NCBI GenBank assembly: GCA_029194465.1
Contig: JARFXS010000002.1
Location: 1 to 41,412, forward strand
DNA from: Candidatus Nitrosocosmicus sp.
Lineage (GTDB): Archaea > Thermoproteota > Nitrososphaeria > Nitrososphaerales > Nitrososphaeraceae
DNA length: 41,412 bases
Direction of reading: 5' to 3'
Shown piece by piece: positions 17,833 through 26,734 of this stretch (positions are counted from its first letter, which is position 1; each line of letters opens with the position of its first letter). The position numbers and the translations under genes are program-made. Below the pieces are notes generated by a model. It did no database searches, had not been told where the DNA came from, and saw only the letters and a program-made list of their open reading frames with translations.

Positions 17833-18948
17833 TTATTGGACCTTTATGTTTGTATCTTGGTATACCAAGAAGTTAAACAATAAAGGTTGTTCTTTGTTTG
17901 CTACTGGCCATGTAGTTGATTGGGCACCTGGTTCATCAATCTCTCCCATCGTTTCATCTCGTGGCTCAGGAATACTTACTGGATAGTCTATTGGTGGAGA
18001 AGTATCCAATGATTGGTCGCTTGTAAGTGGGGTGTATGATTGAGCTTGTTCAGCAGTAAGGGAACCAACACCTGGTAATTCAGTATCATCGGGTATGTTT
18101 ATTGTAAATAGAAACACAAAATTTGGACTCAATGCTTCATCCCTCAAATCCTGATAAAATGTTTGCTCATTCATTACGTGACCCACCATTAGATGTGTAA
18201 AAACATCTTCGGCTACTACAGTATTATTTCCATTTGTGATATCTGCGACTTGGGCGTGTCCATATAGAAATACCATGTTAGAAAGTTGTGGTACATCTGA
18301 TCTATCTACGTTGGAAGCTCCATGTTGTATTTGATTAAATCCTACGTTATTTGTAAGTGCTGCAAATTGTGGTTGTTCTGTAGGAAGAGATGCACTAGGA
18401 CTGTTCCAGTTCACATCAGTTAATGTGATTTTGTATTCATGGCCGGCTATTTGGTGTGGTCCATATGTTACTGGAGATGTATAAGTTGCTTCAAATCCAG
18501 TCATATTGTTTGTATTCCCTTTTTCAAAAGTACCAACAAACTCAGCATTCTCTCCAGCTGAAACTCCGCAGGTCAATGCATCTGAACAGCTAAAGTTATC
18601 AAATGGAAAAAGTCCACCAGGGCCAAATACATTAGATAATCCTGCTGCAGGTTCAAAAAGAGCGTTGGATGCTTCTACATTTATTAGAGTATCATTATTG
18701 TTTGGTTGAGGCAATGAGCTTGTTCCAACATTCTTGTCACCTTCAGATTGACCAAAGGCTAAAAACTCATTACTATTTCCATGAACGGATATCATACTTG
18801 AGGACAGGAATATTAGTGGTGCGATAGCCAAAACAAGTCCAATAAATAAAAATTTTGATCCTTGTCTATATGAACGATCGGTATGTCTATCAGGTAAACT
18901 TGTATTGTCTTTGTTAGTTACGTTTTTGTTGTAGTCAATTCTTGACAT
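17833..18948 (-). CDS. Large exported protein of unknown function
   Basis: 371 residues with a cytoplasmic tail of about 30, a hydrophobic segment (about 32-54, FLFIGLVLAIAPLIFLSSSM) and a long outer part. Distinctive segments are ASNALFEPAAGLSNVFGPGG, a cysteine pair in FSCSDALTCGVSAG, a His-containing core (HQIAGHEYKITLTDV, VFTHLMVGHVMNEQTF), and a C-terminus LLFNFLVYQDTNIKVQ. This is a folded extracellular domain, not only a linker. I do not recognise the family. Several His residues could bind metal, but no known site pattern is present. It converges with the thioredoxin-like gene, stop to stop within about 80 bases. Confidence 0.6.
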   Translation of the reverse strand: MSRIDYNKNVTNKDNTSLPDRHTDRSYRQGSKFLFIGLVLAIAPLIFLSSSMISVHGNSNEFLAFGQSEGDKNVGTSSLPQPNNNDTLINVEASNALFEPAAGLSNVFGPGGLFPFDNFSCSDALTCGVSAGENAEFVGTFEKGNTNNMTGFEATYTSPVTYGPHQIAGHEYKITLTDVNWNSPSASLPTEQPQFAALTNNVGFNQIQHGASNVDRSDVPQLSNMVFLYGHAQVADITNGNNTVVAEDVFTHLMVGHVMNEQTFYQDLRDEALSPNFVFLFTINIPDDTELPGVGSLTAEQAQSYTPLTSDQSLDTSPPIDYPVSIPEPRDETMGEIDEPGAQSTTWPVANKEQPLLFNFLVYQDTNIKVQ

Positions 18949-19133
18949 TACAGAGGAGTGTTAAAAAAGTTATTTAAGCAAATTCCCAAATTATACCATA
19001 ATTACGCCTTAATTTATGAGAACTAGGTATGGATAGCATCGGATATTATTTATGTAAATAAATCTAGTCCCCGATTTTATTACCTGCTCTAATAAACTTT
19101 TATCATACAACATAATAATATTAATGTCTTACC

Positions 19134-19559
19134 TTGAATTCACCCGATTCTGATTCAAACAACAAGAAAGATGCAGATAATAATGAAGATAGAATCGGAG
19201 GATCTGAGTTCAAAAATGACAATAATAAGAACAATAAACCGAATATAAATGGAGAAAAACCTGTCGACCCTCGTTTTAAGAGGCTGCTATGGTCAATGAT
19301 AGTAAGTACTAGAGGCGGAATAAATAGAGCAAAAGTAATAAATTTTTTGATTAAAAGTCCGTCAAATGCTAACCAAGTGTCCGTTCAACTAAAACTGGAT
19401 TATAAAACAGTAATTCATCATCTAAATGTCCTAAATAAAAATAGCCTTATTGTTACAGACAATGAAGACGCCTATGGTGCAACATATTTCATATCTCCAT
19501 TAATGGAAAAAAATTATTCTGCATTTAAGGAAATTATGGACAAAATTGGGAAAAAGTAA
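19134..19559 (+). CDS. ArsR-like winged-helix transcriptional regulator
   Basis: 141 residues with a TTG start; the nearby ATG at 19124 is in another frame that stops quickly. The first 45 residues are a charged, Asn/Lys-rich disordered tail. From about residue 47 there is a winged helix: RLLWSMIVSTRGGINRAKVI (helix 1-2), NFLIKSPSNANQVSVQLKLD and YKTVIHHLNVLNKNSLIV (recognition helix and wing entry), then a beta-hairpin. The arrangement is that of ArsR-like archaeal repressors. No metal-binding cysteines are seen, so its signal is unknown. A small membrane protein follows after 36 bases in the same orientation, probably cotranscribed and a possible partner. Confidence 0.75.
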   Translation: MNSPDSDSNNKKDADNNEDRIGGSEFKNDNNKNNKPNINGEKPVDPRFKRLLWSMIVSTRGGINRAKVINFLIKSPSNANQVSVQLKLDYKTVIHHLNVLNKNSLIVTDNEDAYGATYFISPLMEKNYSAFKEIMDKIGKK

Positions 19560-19595
19560 ATTAAACAATGTTGTTTAAACTAATTTAATAAACAA

Positions 19596-19895
19596 ATGGA
19601 CTTCATGATCGCAGCAGCCATTGCGGCTCTTCTTAACATAGGATTGCTTGGAACAATAATAGTAATATATGTACAGAATACGAGACTTGTCCAATCATAT
19701 TTTACTTATGGTTTGATAACTGTGGCTTCAGCATTTATGGTCCAAAACATTGTGATTGTTATCTTTTGGTTTAATCTTTACACAGCTGGTCCTGCAATAA
19801 AGACGATTGTGGATGCAGCTGCACCCTACTTGTTTGTCATTAACCTAGCTCAAACGGTTGGTTTGGCAGTGATGGTATGGATAAATACTAAATAA
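19596..19895 (+). CDS. Small three-helix membrane protein paired with the regulator
   Basis: 99 residues with three hydrophobic helices (about 3-27, 35-58 and 72-96) and almost no soluble part. The sequence has no charged catalytic pattern. It lies directly after the winged-helix gene on the same strand with a short gap. Winged-helix regulators followed by small multi-helix membrane proteins recur in archaea and are suspected to form membrane-sensing pairs. That role is inferred from the pairing only. Confidence 0.65.
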   Translation: MDFMIAAAIAALLNIGLLGTIIVIYVQNTRLVQSYFTYGLITVASAFMVQNIVIVIFWFNLYTAGPAIKTIVDAAAPYLFVINLAQTVGLAVMVWINTK

Positions 19896-20062
19896 AAGAA
19901 GTAAACAGTATTTTATCATAATTAGTAACCATGTCGATGAATGGAATTCATATATTATTAGTGTTTGCTAGGATCATCTTTTGGAACCTTTCTTTGATAT
20001 CCATTCGATCAGAAATCAATTATGAACCTTAAATCATAACCTCTCGAAGGATAAAAGTTAAA
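19896..20062. other. Spacer, nothing recognised
   Basis: AT-rich DNA after the membrane-protein gene. No element seen. Confidence 0.35.
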
Positions 20063-20283
20063 ATGGACAATGGTACAGGATTTGAATCGAGACCTGAGAT
20101 AAAACAGCAATGCCATCAGGACTGATGTATGAATGGTGGGAGATAACCAAGTTTTTAACTAGAATTTATTATCGATGGACGCTGCATGAAGAAACAAGAG
20201 TGATTGAAGAATCTGTTGCGAGTATCAAACCAGCAATCTCTTTATCTTCAAGACCTACTCTAAAACTACTCTCAGTTTCATAA
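20063..20283 (+). pseudogene. Possible small broken gene
   Basis: An ATG at 20063 opens MDNGTGFESRPEIKQQ. A one-base shift near 20105-20112 then continues as MPSGLMYEWWEITKFLTRIY up to a stop at 20281-20283, ending IKPAISLSSRPTLKL. The second part (57 residues from ATG 20110) reads like real protein, with a Trp-rich helical start. No family is recognised. It may be a complete small gene from 20110, or a frame-broken remnant starting at 20063. Confidence 0.3.
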
Positions 20284-20414
20284 TTTATTCACCTTATCAA
20301 AAGCCAATCAAAACTAATCGTAAAGAAAGGATCATACTCTATCAGTTTACATTTCTTCCCTGTCACTTAGGTTAAAATTAATCTTTTTAGCTGGAAAAAA
20401 ATGAGGTATAAAAA

Positions 20415-20609
20415 TTAAGTTGTTTTTATTACTTTTCTAAAATTTTCAAGGTTCTTTGCCATTTCTTCTTCGAATGACTCTTCTGTATAGCCATGAACTT
20501 CTATACCATGTTTCTTCGCATTTTCCAGCAATTCTTCTTCTGTTTCGCCATACATCGTATGAGTACACACGGGATCTCCCACATCCTTACAATTGATGCT
20601 TAAGGTCAT
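20415..20609 (-). CDS. DUF1059 family small protein
   Basis: 64 residues with the full DUF1059 pattern: a starting SINCKDVGDPVCTHTMYGET with two cysteines, then EEELLENAKKHGIEVHGYTE and an acidic helical end. It is a cytosolic, stand-alone small domain. The family is widespread in archaea and bacteria and its role is unknown. The cysteine pair plus the nearby histidines could bind a metal, but this is unproven. Confidence 0.8.
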   Translation of the reverse strand: MTLSINCKDVGDPVCTHTMYGETEEELLENAKKHGIEVHGYTEESFEEEMAKNLENFRKVIKTT

Positions 20610-21240
20610 AAATTGTAAATGCTATTGCATAAAGTTAAAGATATCTATCAACTTCTAATTTTAACTGGAACTCATAAAAGACCAGTTTAGGCTTAATATG
20701 TGCAGGGCTAGTTTCAAAAATATTGATAAATCAGATTTTATCCTAACTACGAGAGAAGATAATCTCACATTTGGACTCGTAATTCATCTATTTCAAAGGC
20801 CACCACGCCCGATGTAATTTTACTATCTTACTAGGACTCAAAGGGAACAAAAGATGAGAAATTGATAGTTGGTAACAAATTACGACAAGAGTTTAGAACA
20901 ATTAGGGAGAAACGTCACATAATTTTTGTTCATTTGTGCAACAATACCGTAATTCACTAAGGATACTTAGAAACATAAGTATATTTTTTGATTGGATCCA
21001 AATGTTGTCCTTTGATGCACCCATAGAAGTTCCATGTGATCATTTTGTGGATAATAAAAGTCGGACTCAAAATTAGTCTCTGCTAAAATAATTAACTAAA
21101 TTTATGGATAAAAAAGTGTTCAGGTCTAATCAAAATATCCAATAATGGCTATCAAATAATGTTAATGAAATTAATGAAGATGATTAGTTTTGAACGATGG
21201 ATCAGAATATAATCATATTGATATCAGTTATTTTTTAATA
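20610..21240. other. Intergenic, nothing recognised
   Basis: About 630 AT-rich bases between the DUF1059 gene and the end of the multicopper oxidase gene. I see no reading frame, repeat or hairpin of note. Confidence 0.35.
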
Positions 21241-22542
21241 TTATCCTATCACATTAAATAATCCCATCCATCCCAAATCTGAAAATTCATTTATGTGCGA
21301 ATGAAACATGTATTTTCCAGGATAAGGATAATTGAATTCCACTATGCCTCTATCGCCTTGACCTAGTGTAACAATGTCATTAACAAAGGAAGGGTCTTTG
21401 GAAGTTCCACTTGGGTAGTACTTGTACATATTTCCATGCAAATGAAATGAATTAACCTGATCAAACTCTAACATATTGATCAGGTAGATACGATAGTCTG
21501 AGTTAATGTGAATAGGAATTGGGTTTTCCACATAATCAAATGCCTTACCATTTACAGTATATACTTCATTTCCATGTTCAAATTCTTGTGGCATATAGTC
21601 TTCTTCAAATTCCTGAGGAGTTGGAATACGGCTAGGTCCTATTCCTTCTTTTTCATAGTCTAAATCATATCCATTCATCAACATAACCATCTCAGTCATA
21701 TTTTGTCTTGGTACTTTGGGGTCAATAATAAAAGCACCATACAAACCCTTGTTGATATGCTGATCAATAGGCGTTGAATGACAGTGATACGGATAGACAC
21801 CATATGGCTGTGCTGTAAAAGAGTATGTAAAGTTTTGACCTGGTTTAATAAACCCTCCAGGTCCATCTATTCCATCCATCTCTGAAGGATGTATTGAATG
21901 TAAATGCAGTGAATGCGTATGGTTGTTTTCCTTACTGTTTATTACGTTGATTTTTACCAGATCACCCTCTGTTACCCGCATAGTTGGACCAGGAATTGTG
22001 CCATTAAAAGTCCATGATTGCGGAAACGTTAAACCATTACTTGCAATAGGTATAGACTGATTTTCCTCTATAAACAAAGTAAATTCCCTGACTGTTTGAT
22101 TAGTTAGGTTGTTGTTATCATCATCATTATCAGCAGCTGTTGGACTACTACTACTACTAGACTTGACATGACCACAGTTAAAAAATGTCAAATATTCTAT
22201 GGAAGATGGCTTCTTATCGGTATCAGGACTACAATTCTTAATTTTGTCATATTCCTCAGTAGAAATTAAATTCTTGCTTGTATTATTAGAGGTAACAATA
22301 GAGCTGCCGTTGTTGTTAACTGAACTGTTTTGTGAGCCTGTATCCAAAAGAGAGTTGGGAGTAGAATTTGTCTGTGAGTTTTCTTGGATTAAATCTTGAA
22401 AAGTAGTCAAACTATTACTATTATCATTAGTTGCCATTACAGGATAAAGGGAGAGGGAGAGGGAGAAAGATAAAAAGTATACAGCGATAAAGGCTACTAA
22501 TAATGAGATAAAATATATTGTTAAAAAATTTGGAGTTTGCAT
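21241..22542 (-). CDS. Two-domain multicopper oxidase
   Basis: 433 residues: an N-terminal signal or anchor (about 5-35), a long Ser/Asn-rich linker with two cysteines (about 37-150), then two cupredoxin domains. Copper ligands are complete for a trinuclear centre: HTHSLHLH (His213, His215), YHCH (His253, His255), FHLHG (His367, His369) and FHSH (His414, His416). A type 1 site is present in domain 1 (Cys254, His262 and a nearby hydrophobic axial position) but not in domain 2, where the HCH cysteine is Ser415. It is thus a two-domain oxidase with blue copper in domain 1 only, of the laccase/nitrite-reductase-related kind abundant in ammonia-oxidising archaea. It oxidises substrates outside the membrane; which substrate is unknown. 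The cupredoxin-like gene ends 32 bases upstream, suggesting an operon. Confidence 0.88.
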   Translation of the reverse strand: MQTPNFLTIYFISLLVAFIAVYFLSFSLSLSLYPVMATNDNSNSLTTFQDLIQENSQTNSTPNSLLDTGSQNSSVNNNGSSIVTSNNTSKNLISTEEYDKIKNCSPDTDKKPSSIEYLTFFNCGHVKSSSSSSPTAADNDDDNNNLTNQTVREFTLFIEENQSIPIASNGLTFPQSWTFNGTIPGPTMRVTEGDLVKINVINSKENNHTHSLHLHSIHPSEMDGIDGPGGFIKPGQNFTYSFTAQPYGVYPYHCHSTPIDQHINKGLYGAFIIDPKVPRQNMTEMVMLMNGYDLDYEKEGIGPSRIPTPQEFEEDYMPQEFEHGNEVYTVNGKAFDYVENPIPIHINSDYRIYLINMLEFDQVNSFHLHGNMYKYYPSGTSKDPSFVNDIVTLGQGDRGIVEFNYPYPGKYMFHSHINEFSDLGWMGLFNVIG

Positions 22543-22574
22543 AGATAAAACCTATGATTTATTATCACGTCATT

Positions 22575-23503
22575 TTACTTGTATGGTAACTTTTCTCCTA
22601 TATCCTTTAATGCTGAAATTGCCATATCAACTGTCATGGTTGGACCTGCTGTCCATACAAGGAGTGTTTGTTCTGAACCTGTATCCCTTGCTAAACCTCG
22701 GAGGTCCTTAAAAGAGTATGTGCTGTCTATTGAAAAGCCATTATTTTTAAAATCCTGAACATATTCGTCAATATCTTTAGTTGGAACCATAAATACTCCA
22801 ACGGTTTCTATGTTGTTGTTTGGAAGAAGCGGAAAAGATGATGGAGTAGCAGTAACAGCTTGTGTTGCTTCATCATTTGATGGCGTAATTATCTGTAGTA
22901 CCAGATCCAATAACAGTATTATTTGCGTTTGAATTTAAGACATTGGGTTGGTCTATTACTTTAACATCGCCCTTCATTACAAATCCTTTTTGTACTGCTT
23001 CTTGATCAATGTCTGGACTAATATATCCAAAATTCCCTATTGTATTAAAAACCATAGGGTTAGATTCGGTAAACTCAGGTAACGTTCCACTATCAAATAA
23101 ACTTTCGTTATTTAGTATAATTTGATGCTCGTGGCTTACATCACCACTAAACCAAATAACTTTCGTTCCTTTATTTATTATTGATGTTTGGGGTAGAAAC
23201 GATTGCTCAATGAATCTGTTTTCTTTTGCTTCCCCATTGCCATGATGGGCTTCATCAGGTATTAATATTATTAAATTCTTAACATTACTTCCTAATACAG
23301 CAGTACCTGTATCGTAAATGGATTTAGCATTGATGTTCGGTTGTGTTTGTGTATTATTTAATGTAGTAGCAAATGCAATAATGTCATTATTAAGGTGATA
23401 ATTTGAATGAACTAATTAAAGCCAATGTCAAAATAAATACAAAAATTCCAGACAAAACGATCGTTTTATTTCCTTTATCTATGGTGATAATTTTTTTATA
23501 CAT
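22575..23503 (-). pseudogene. Membrane-anchored cupredoxin-like protein, broken by two frameshifts
   Basis: Three frames join into one protein of about 308 residues. From ATG 23503, MYKKIITIDKGNK and a transmembrane helix (SGIFVFILTLALISSFK) run until a break near 23400. The second frame holds NLIILIPDEAHHGNGEAKEN, TKVIWFSGDVSHEHQIILNN, a SLFDSGTLPEF stretch and FNTIGNFGYISPD, the strand order of a cupredoxin. A second break near 22880 leads to a C-terminal domain (VGVFMVPTKDIDEYVQDFKN to IGEKLPYK). The blue-copper cysteine expected after the FGY strand is absent (ISPD), so copper binding would be altered even if the frame were intact. It precedes the multicopper oxidase by 32 bases and was probably its operon partner. 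Each break fits one extra base. Confidence 0.65.
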
Positions 23504-24762
23504 CTGTTTAGCTAAACCATGGGTAACATAAAAAACATCCAACAAATTAGGTTTCCCTAATTATACCTTCACACTACTAAAGTAAGTTTCTATAGATTAT
23601 TATGTAACAATATGTCATTACGAATTGCAAGAAGTAAACCAAAGAAAAACAGAAGATCTCTTGTGTAATTAACGGGGATTAATCATATTTTCTAACCATT
23701 ATCATACATCTGGTAACTAACAGGTATTCATTATCCGGTAGTTTACCAGTTCTGACACTATATCTGAAATTCCATCATACTTTCTTAACTTATTCCTAAA
23801 CACATCTTTCATTGTCCTGCACTTTTTTATCCTGCAGATGGCATGGAATGCTCTACCACTATTCTTTTTGCAAAATGGTTCTTGTTGTACTCTTTCTGTT
23901 CTGCATGTAGCTCACAACCTTTTTCCTTCTTGATAGGTAATGATGATTTTACATAAGAAGTACAGGAATAAAGCTTTTTGGACTAACTACACAAAAGAGA
24001 TCTCTTTTTATCTTTTATAACTTGATTAACATACTATGTAGTATATAGTCACAATCTGGTGGTCGTTGGATTGAATTTTATTATCAATAGGAGGAACTAA
24101 TTTTGCATATGTGTGAAAGGTTAACCTGTGTCACTTGAGACACATTCATTTAAGTAATTTCCCTTAATATATCTATATCAGATTCATTTATATGCAAATC
24201 AAACGGCAGTTAACATATTCAAATTAATTTGTAAGACAAATATCGTTTAATTTTTCTTATTGTATTATCTTTAAAATAATTTAGAGAAATTGTGATATAT
24301 TCACACATCTTTTCAAAGGTGTTTGAACTAATTACACGAGATGTAGATAATTGTTATGAATCATAATTACAATCTCGTCCTACAAATTTGGTAGAAGATT
24401 AAATATCAACCGTCGAGTGTATTAGCATGACCAATTGTCATTATTCTTGAGTAAATATTTAAGAATAAATGGTTTTACATATATGAATATGCAAACTATG
24501 ATGCAAAGTCTGAATATTAATGACTATTTCTAAATTGAATTCTCAAAAAAAGACATCATAATAGTATAATCCACAATAAGAACTGATATCGCTTTGAAAT
24601 GTACCAATTAATTGCCAAAAGTAAGGAAAAAGCAATTTTAGCATGATTAATAACAAAAAATTCTTAGACACAGATTCGCAAGATATCTAATACCAAACAC
24701 CCAGGGCGGTTAGGTAATAATGTCATAGTAGATCATACATTACGAATATCATCATTTAACCT
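23504..24762. other. Intergenic stretch with an insertion-sequence relic
   Basis: About 1.26 kb. It holds the transposase remnant listed separately (23717-23980). The remainder, 23981-24762, is AT-rich and shows no gene. I could not identify the ends of the insertion sequence. Confidence 0.4.
23717..23980 (-). mobile_element. Relic of an IS5-type (DDE_Tnp_4) transposase C-terminus
   Basis: On the minus strand one frame reads SYVKSSLPIKKEKGCELHAE, then QKEYNKNHFAKRIVVEHS. One frame over it continues CRIKKCRTMKDVFRNKLRKY, then DGISDIVSELVNYRIMNTC and a stop. This is the end of the DDE domain of IS5-like/HARBI1-like transposases: LPiKk, KeyN, the RIVVEH segment with the catalytic glutamate, and the trailing N-Y-R-I. 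One frameshift separates the halves, and nothing remains of the first two thirds. The element is dead; no inverted repeats were found. Confidence 0.65.
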
Positions 24763-25515
24763 CTACGTTTTTAAAGTGAGATTAAATGCCAATTGCAGAT
24801 TTGGGTGTACTTTTCCGTGAACGATCTCCATAATTTTCGAAGGTTGCGAAATGTTTTCGATACTATCTTTTAAATCATGCAACGATTTTTTGAGAAAGAA
24901 AACAGTGTTATTATCCCCAGATGTTGACTCTTCAGCCTCTAATTCTTTTTCATAAATTTCAATCATCCTTATTGAGGTTTCCAATGCATTATCATATTGA
25001 GATTTGTCTTTAAGAAGTTTAACAGGTAGATTTCCTAATTCTGATGTATCATGATTAGAGTGATTATCTGTATCTACCACTTTACTGCCATTCATTTCTA
25101 TCGTCTTGGCTAATGAGAAATTCATATTAAGCATTATGTTTGAAGGTATGCCAAATGCATATCCATATTTTCTAAGAACTTCATCTCCTAAATTAGCCAT
25201 CATTGTTGCGATTATAGTGTTATTATAGAATTGATCACTATCAATAAGAAGAGAATCCTCGCTTACTAGAATATCATCAATTATTTCATTGATGTTATCT
25301 ACATTGTCATTAGACAAGGATTCGCTGGCATTAGCCGAACTATCTGCCAAGGTATTGTTTATGAGTCGGTTTTCAATCAATATCATGTTCATGTAAGTAA
25401 GAAAAGTTGAATTGTCATCTGTATCAAAGTTATGAGCAGTAACAATAATTCCAAATCTATCCACAAACAACAATGATAAGACTAAGAAAAGTGAAAATAG
25501 TAATGGAATTTTCAT
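24763..25515 (-). CDS. Exported helical protein of unknown function
   Basis: 250 residues with a signal peptide (MKIPLLFSLFLVLSLLF, cleavage near VTAHNF). The mature start AHNFDTDDNSTFLTYMNMIL, then LIENRLINNTLADSS, is a pattern I associate with repeated exported proteins of Nitrososphaeria. The rest is acidic and mostly helical (KLLKDKSQYDNALETSIRMI, FFLKKSLHDLKDSIENI), with an ending VHPNLQLAFNLTLKT and many sequons. No cysteines. Function unknown; probably a cell-surface four-helix-type protein. Monocistronic. Confidence 0.6.
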   Translation of the reverse strand: MKIPLLFSLFLVLSLLFVDRFGIIVTAHNFDTDDNSTFLTYMNMILIENRLINNTLADSSANASESLSNDNVDNINEIIDDILVSEDSLLIDSDQFYNNTIIATMMANLGDEVLRKYGYAFGIPSNIMLNMNFSLAKTIEMNGSKVVDTDNHSNHDTSELGNLPVKLLKDKSQYDNALETSIRMIEIYEKELEAEESTSGDNNTVFFLKKSLHDLKDSIENISQPSKIMEIVHGKVHPNLQLAFNLTLKT

Positions 25516-25597
25516 TTGTTGAACACATTATATCTTATCTTGAATGTAAGATCAATATAGCAATTCAGAGACATTTATAAAAAAAAGGTTAAGATTG

Positions 25598-26656
25598 CTA
25601 GGTAGGTTTGAAAACAACTATACGTGTGTTACCTGTGTCAGCTATATACACTGTACCAGATTCTTTGTCAACCCCCACACCTTCGGGATCAAGTAATTTC
25701 CCCTCGTCCTCATTAGCGCCTCCAAATTGAGTAATGTATTGACCATCACTTGTAAACACTTGAACTCTGTTATTATTCTTATCAGTAACGTAAATATTAT
25801 CGTTACTATCAATAGATAATCCAGAAGGCCCCTGGAATTCACCATTGGCTACCCCTTTTGTGCCCCATTGAGAAAGATAGGTTCCATCGTTACTAAATTT
25901 TTGTATTCTATTATTGCCATAATCAGCTATATACACATTTCCACTGGAATCTACTATAGAACTTTCAGGATTTGAAAGCTGACCATCACCTTCACCTTCA
26001 GAGCCCCATCTATTTAAAAATTCACCATTTGTTGAAAATACTTGAACACTTGGATGGTCCCTATCTGTTACAAACAGCTGACCTTGTGCATCATTTGCTG
26101 GAACATGTGGGTGCAAAAATTGACCATCACCCCCACCTTCAGAGCCCCATTTTGCTAGAAAAGTTCCGTTATTATCAAATTTTTGGATTCTATAATTGAA
26201 TTGATCTGCTACGTAAATATTACCTTCAGAATCCATGGACAATGCTGATGCCTTGTGAAATTGACCATCACCTTCTCCACCTTCTCCAAATTTAGCCAAG
26301 AAATTCCCTTCAGGATCAAATATTTGGATTCTATGATTTGCATAGTCTGGAACATATACTTTCCCATCAAAAAAGTCAACATCATTCTGGCCACTAAATT
26401 GACCATCACCCTCACCTTCAGAGCCCCAATTAGTATAATAAGTAAAGGATAGATTCTGAGGTTGAGATATATTTTGTCCAAAAGTCATTTGAGAATAGGA
26501 ATCCGATGTTGCCATTAAAGTAATTCCAAATAAGGCTAATGCCATGGGTATGAAACGTCCTGACACCCAATCGCCTTCCTTGACATTAAACAAGTTCGAA
26601 ATTTGTTCAGACCTATAACTTTTCATGCTAGTCATATTTTCTTTATCAGACGACAT
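25598..26656 (-). CDS. Anchored NHL-repeat beta-propeller protein
   Basis: 352 residues: a cytoplasmic tail of about 35, a membrane segment (FIPMALALFGITLMATS, about 36-52), then six NHL repeats, each with a WGSEGEGDGQF-like turn, a VDFFDGKVYV/DSEGNIYVAD strand and a NHRIQIFD/NNRVQVFT strand. This makes a six-bladed propeller outside the membrane, a scaffold for binding proteins or ligands. The near-identical turns between blades suggest recent internal duplication of blades. A perfect 12-bp inverted repeat brackets the promoter, so the gene is probably under specific control. Binding partner unknown. Confidence 0.85.
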   Translation of the reverse strand: MSSDKENMTSMKSYRSEQISNLFNVKEGDWVSGRFIPMALALFGITLMATSDSYSQMTFGQNISQPQNLSFTYYTNWGSEGEGDGQFSGQNDVDFFDGKVYVPDYANHRIQIFDPEGNFLAKFGEGGEGDGQFHKASALSMDSEGNIYVADQFNYRIQKFDNNGTFLAKWGSEGGGDGQFLHPHVPANDAQGQLFVTDRDHPSVQVFSTNGEFLNRWGSEGEGDGQLSNPESSIVDSSGNVYIADYGNNRIQKFSNDGTYLSQWGTKGVANGEFQGPSGLSIDSNDNIYVTDKNNNRVQVFTSDGQYITQFGGANEDEGKLLDPEGVGVDKESGTVYIADTGNTRIVVFKPT

Positions 26657-26661
26657 ATTTT

Positions 26662-26734
26662 TATACCGAATGAATGTTACTATTAGTACTATAAGTATTT
26701 TTCCATGATTCTTCTTGTTACCTCATTCGGTATA
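26662..26734 (-). promoter_or_regulatory. Promoter and putative operator of the NHL gene
   Basis: TATACCGAATGA at 26662-26673 and its exact complement TCATTCGGTATA at 26723-26734 bracket 49 bases. Between them, on the minus strand, a TATA-like CTTATAGTA (26687-26695) stands about 35 bases before the ATG at 26656. The near arm overlaps the predicted transcription start, so a dimeric regulator bound there, possibly looping to the far arm, would block initiation. A perfect 12-bp match is unlikely by chance at this spot. Confidence 0.55.

Noticed and set aside
22440..22470. GAGAGG-type simple repeat
   Set aside because: It lies in the coding sequence of the multicopper oxidase signal region (alternating Ser-Leu).
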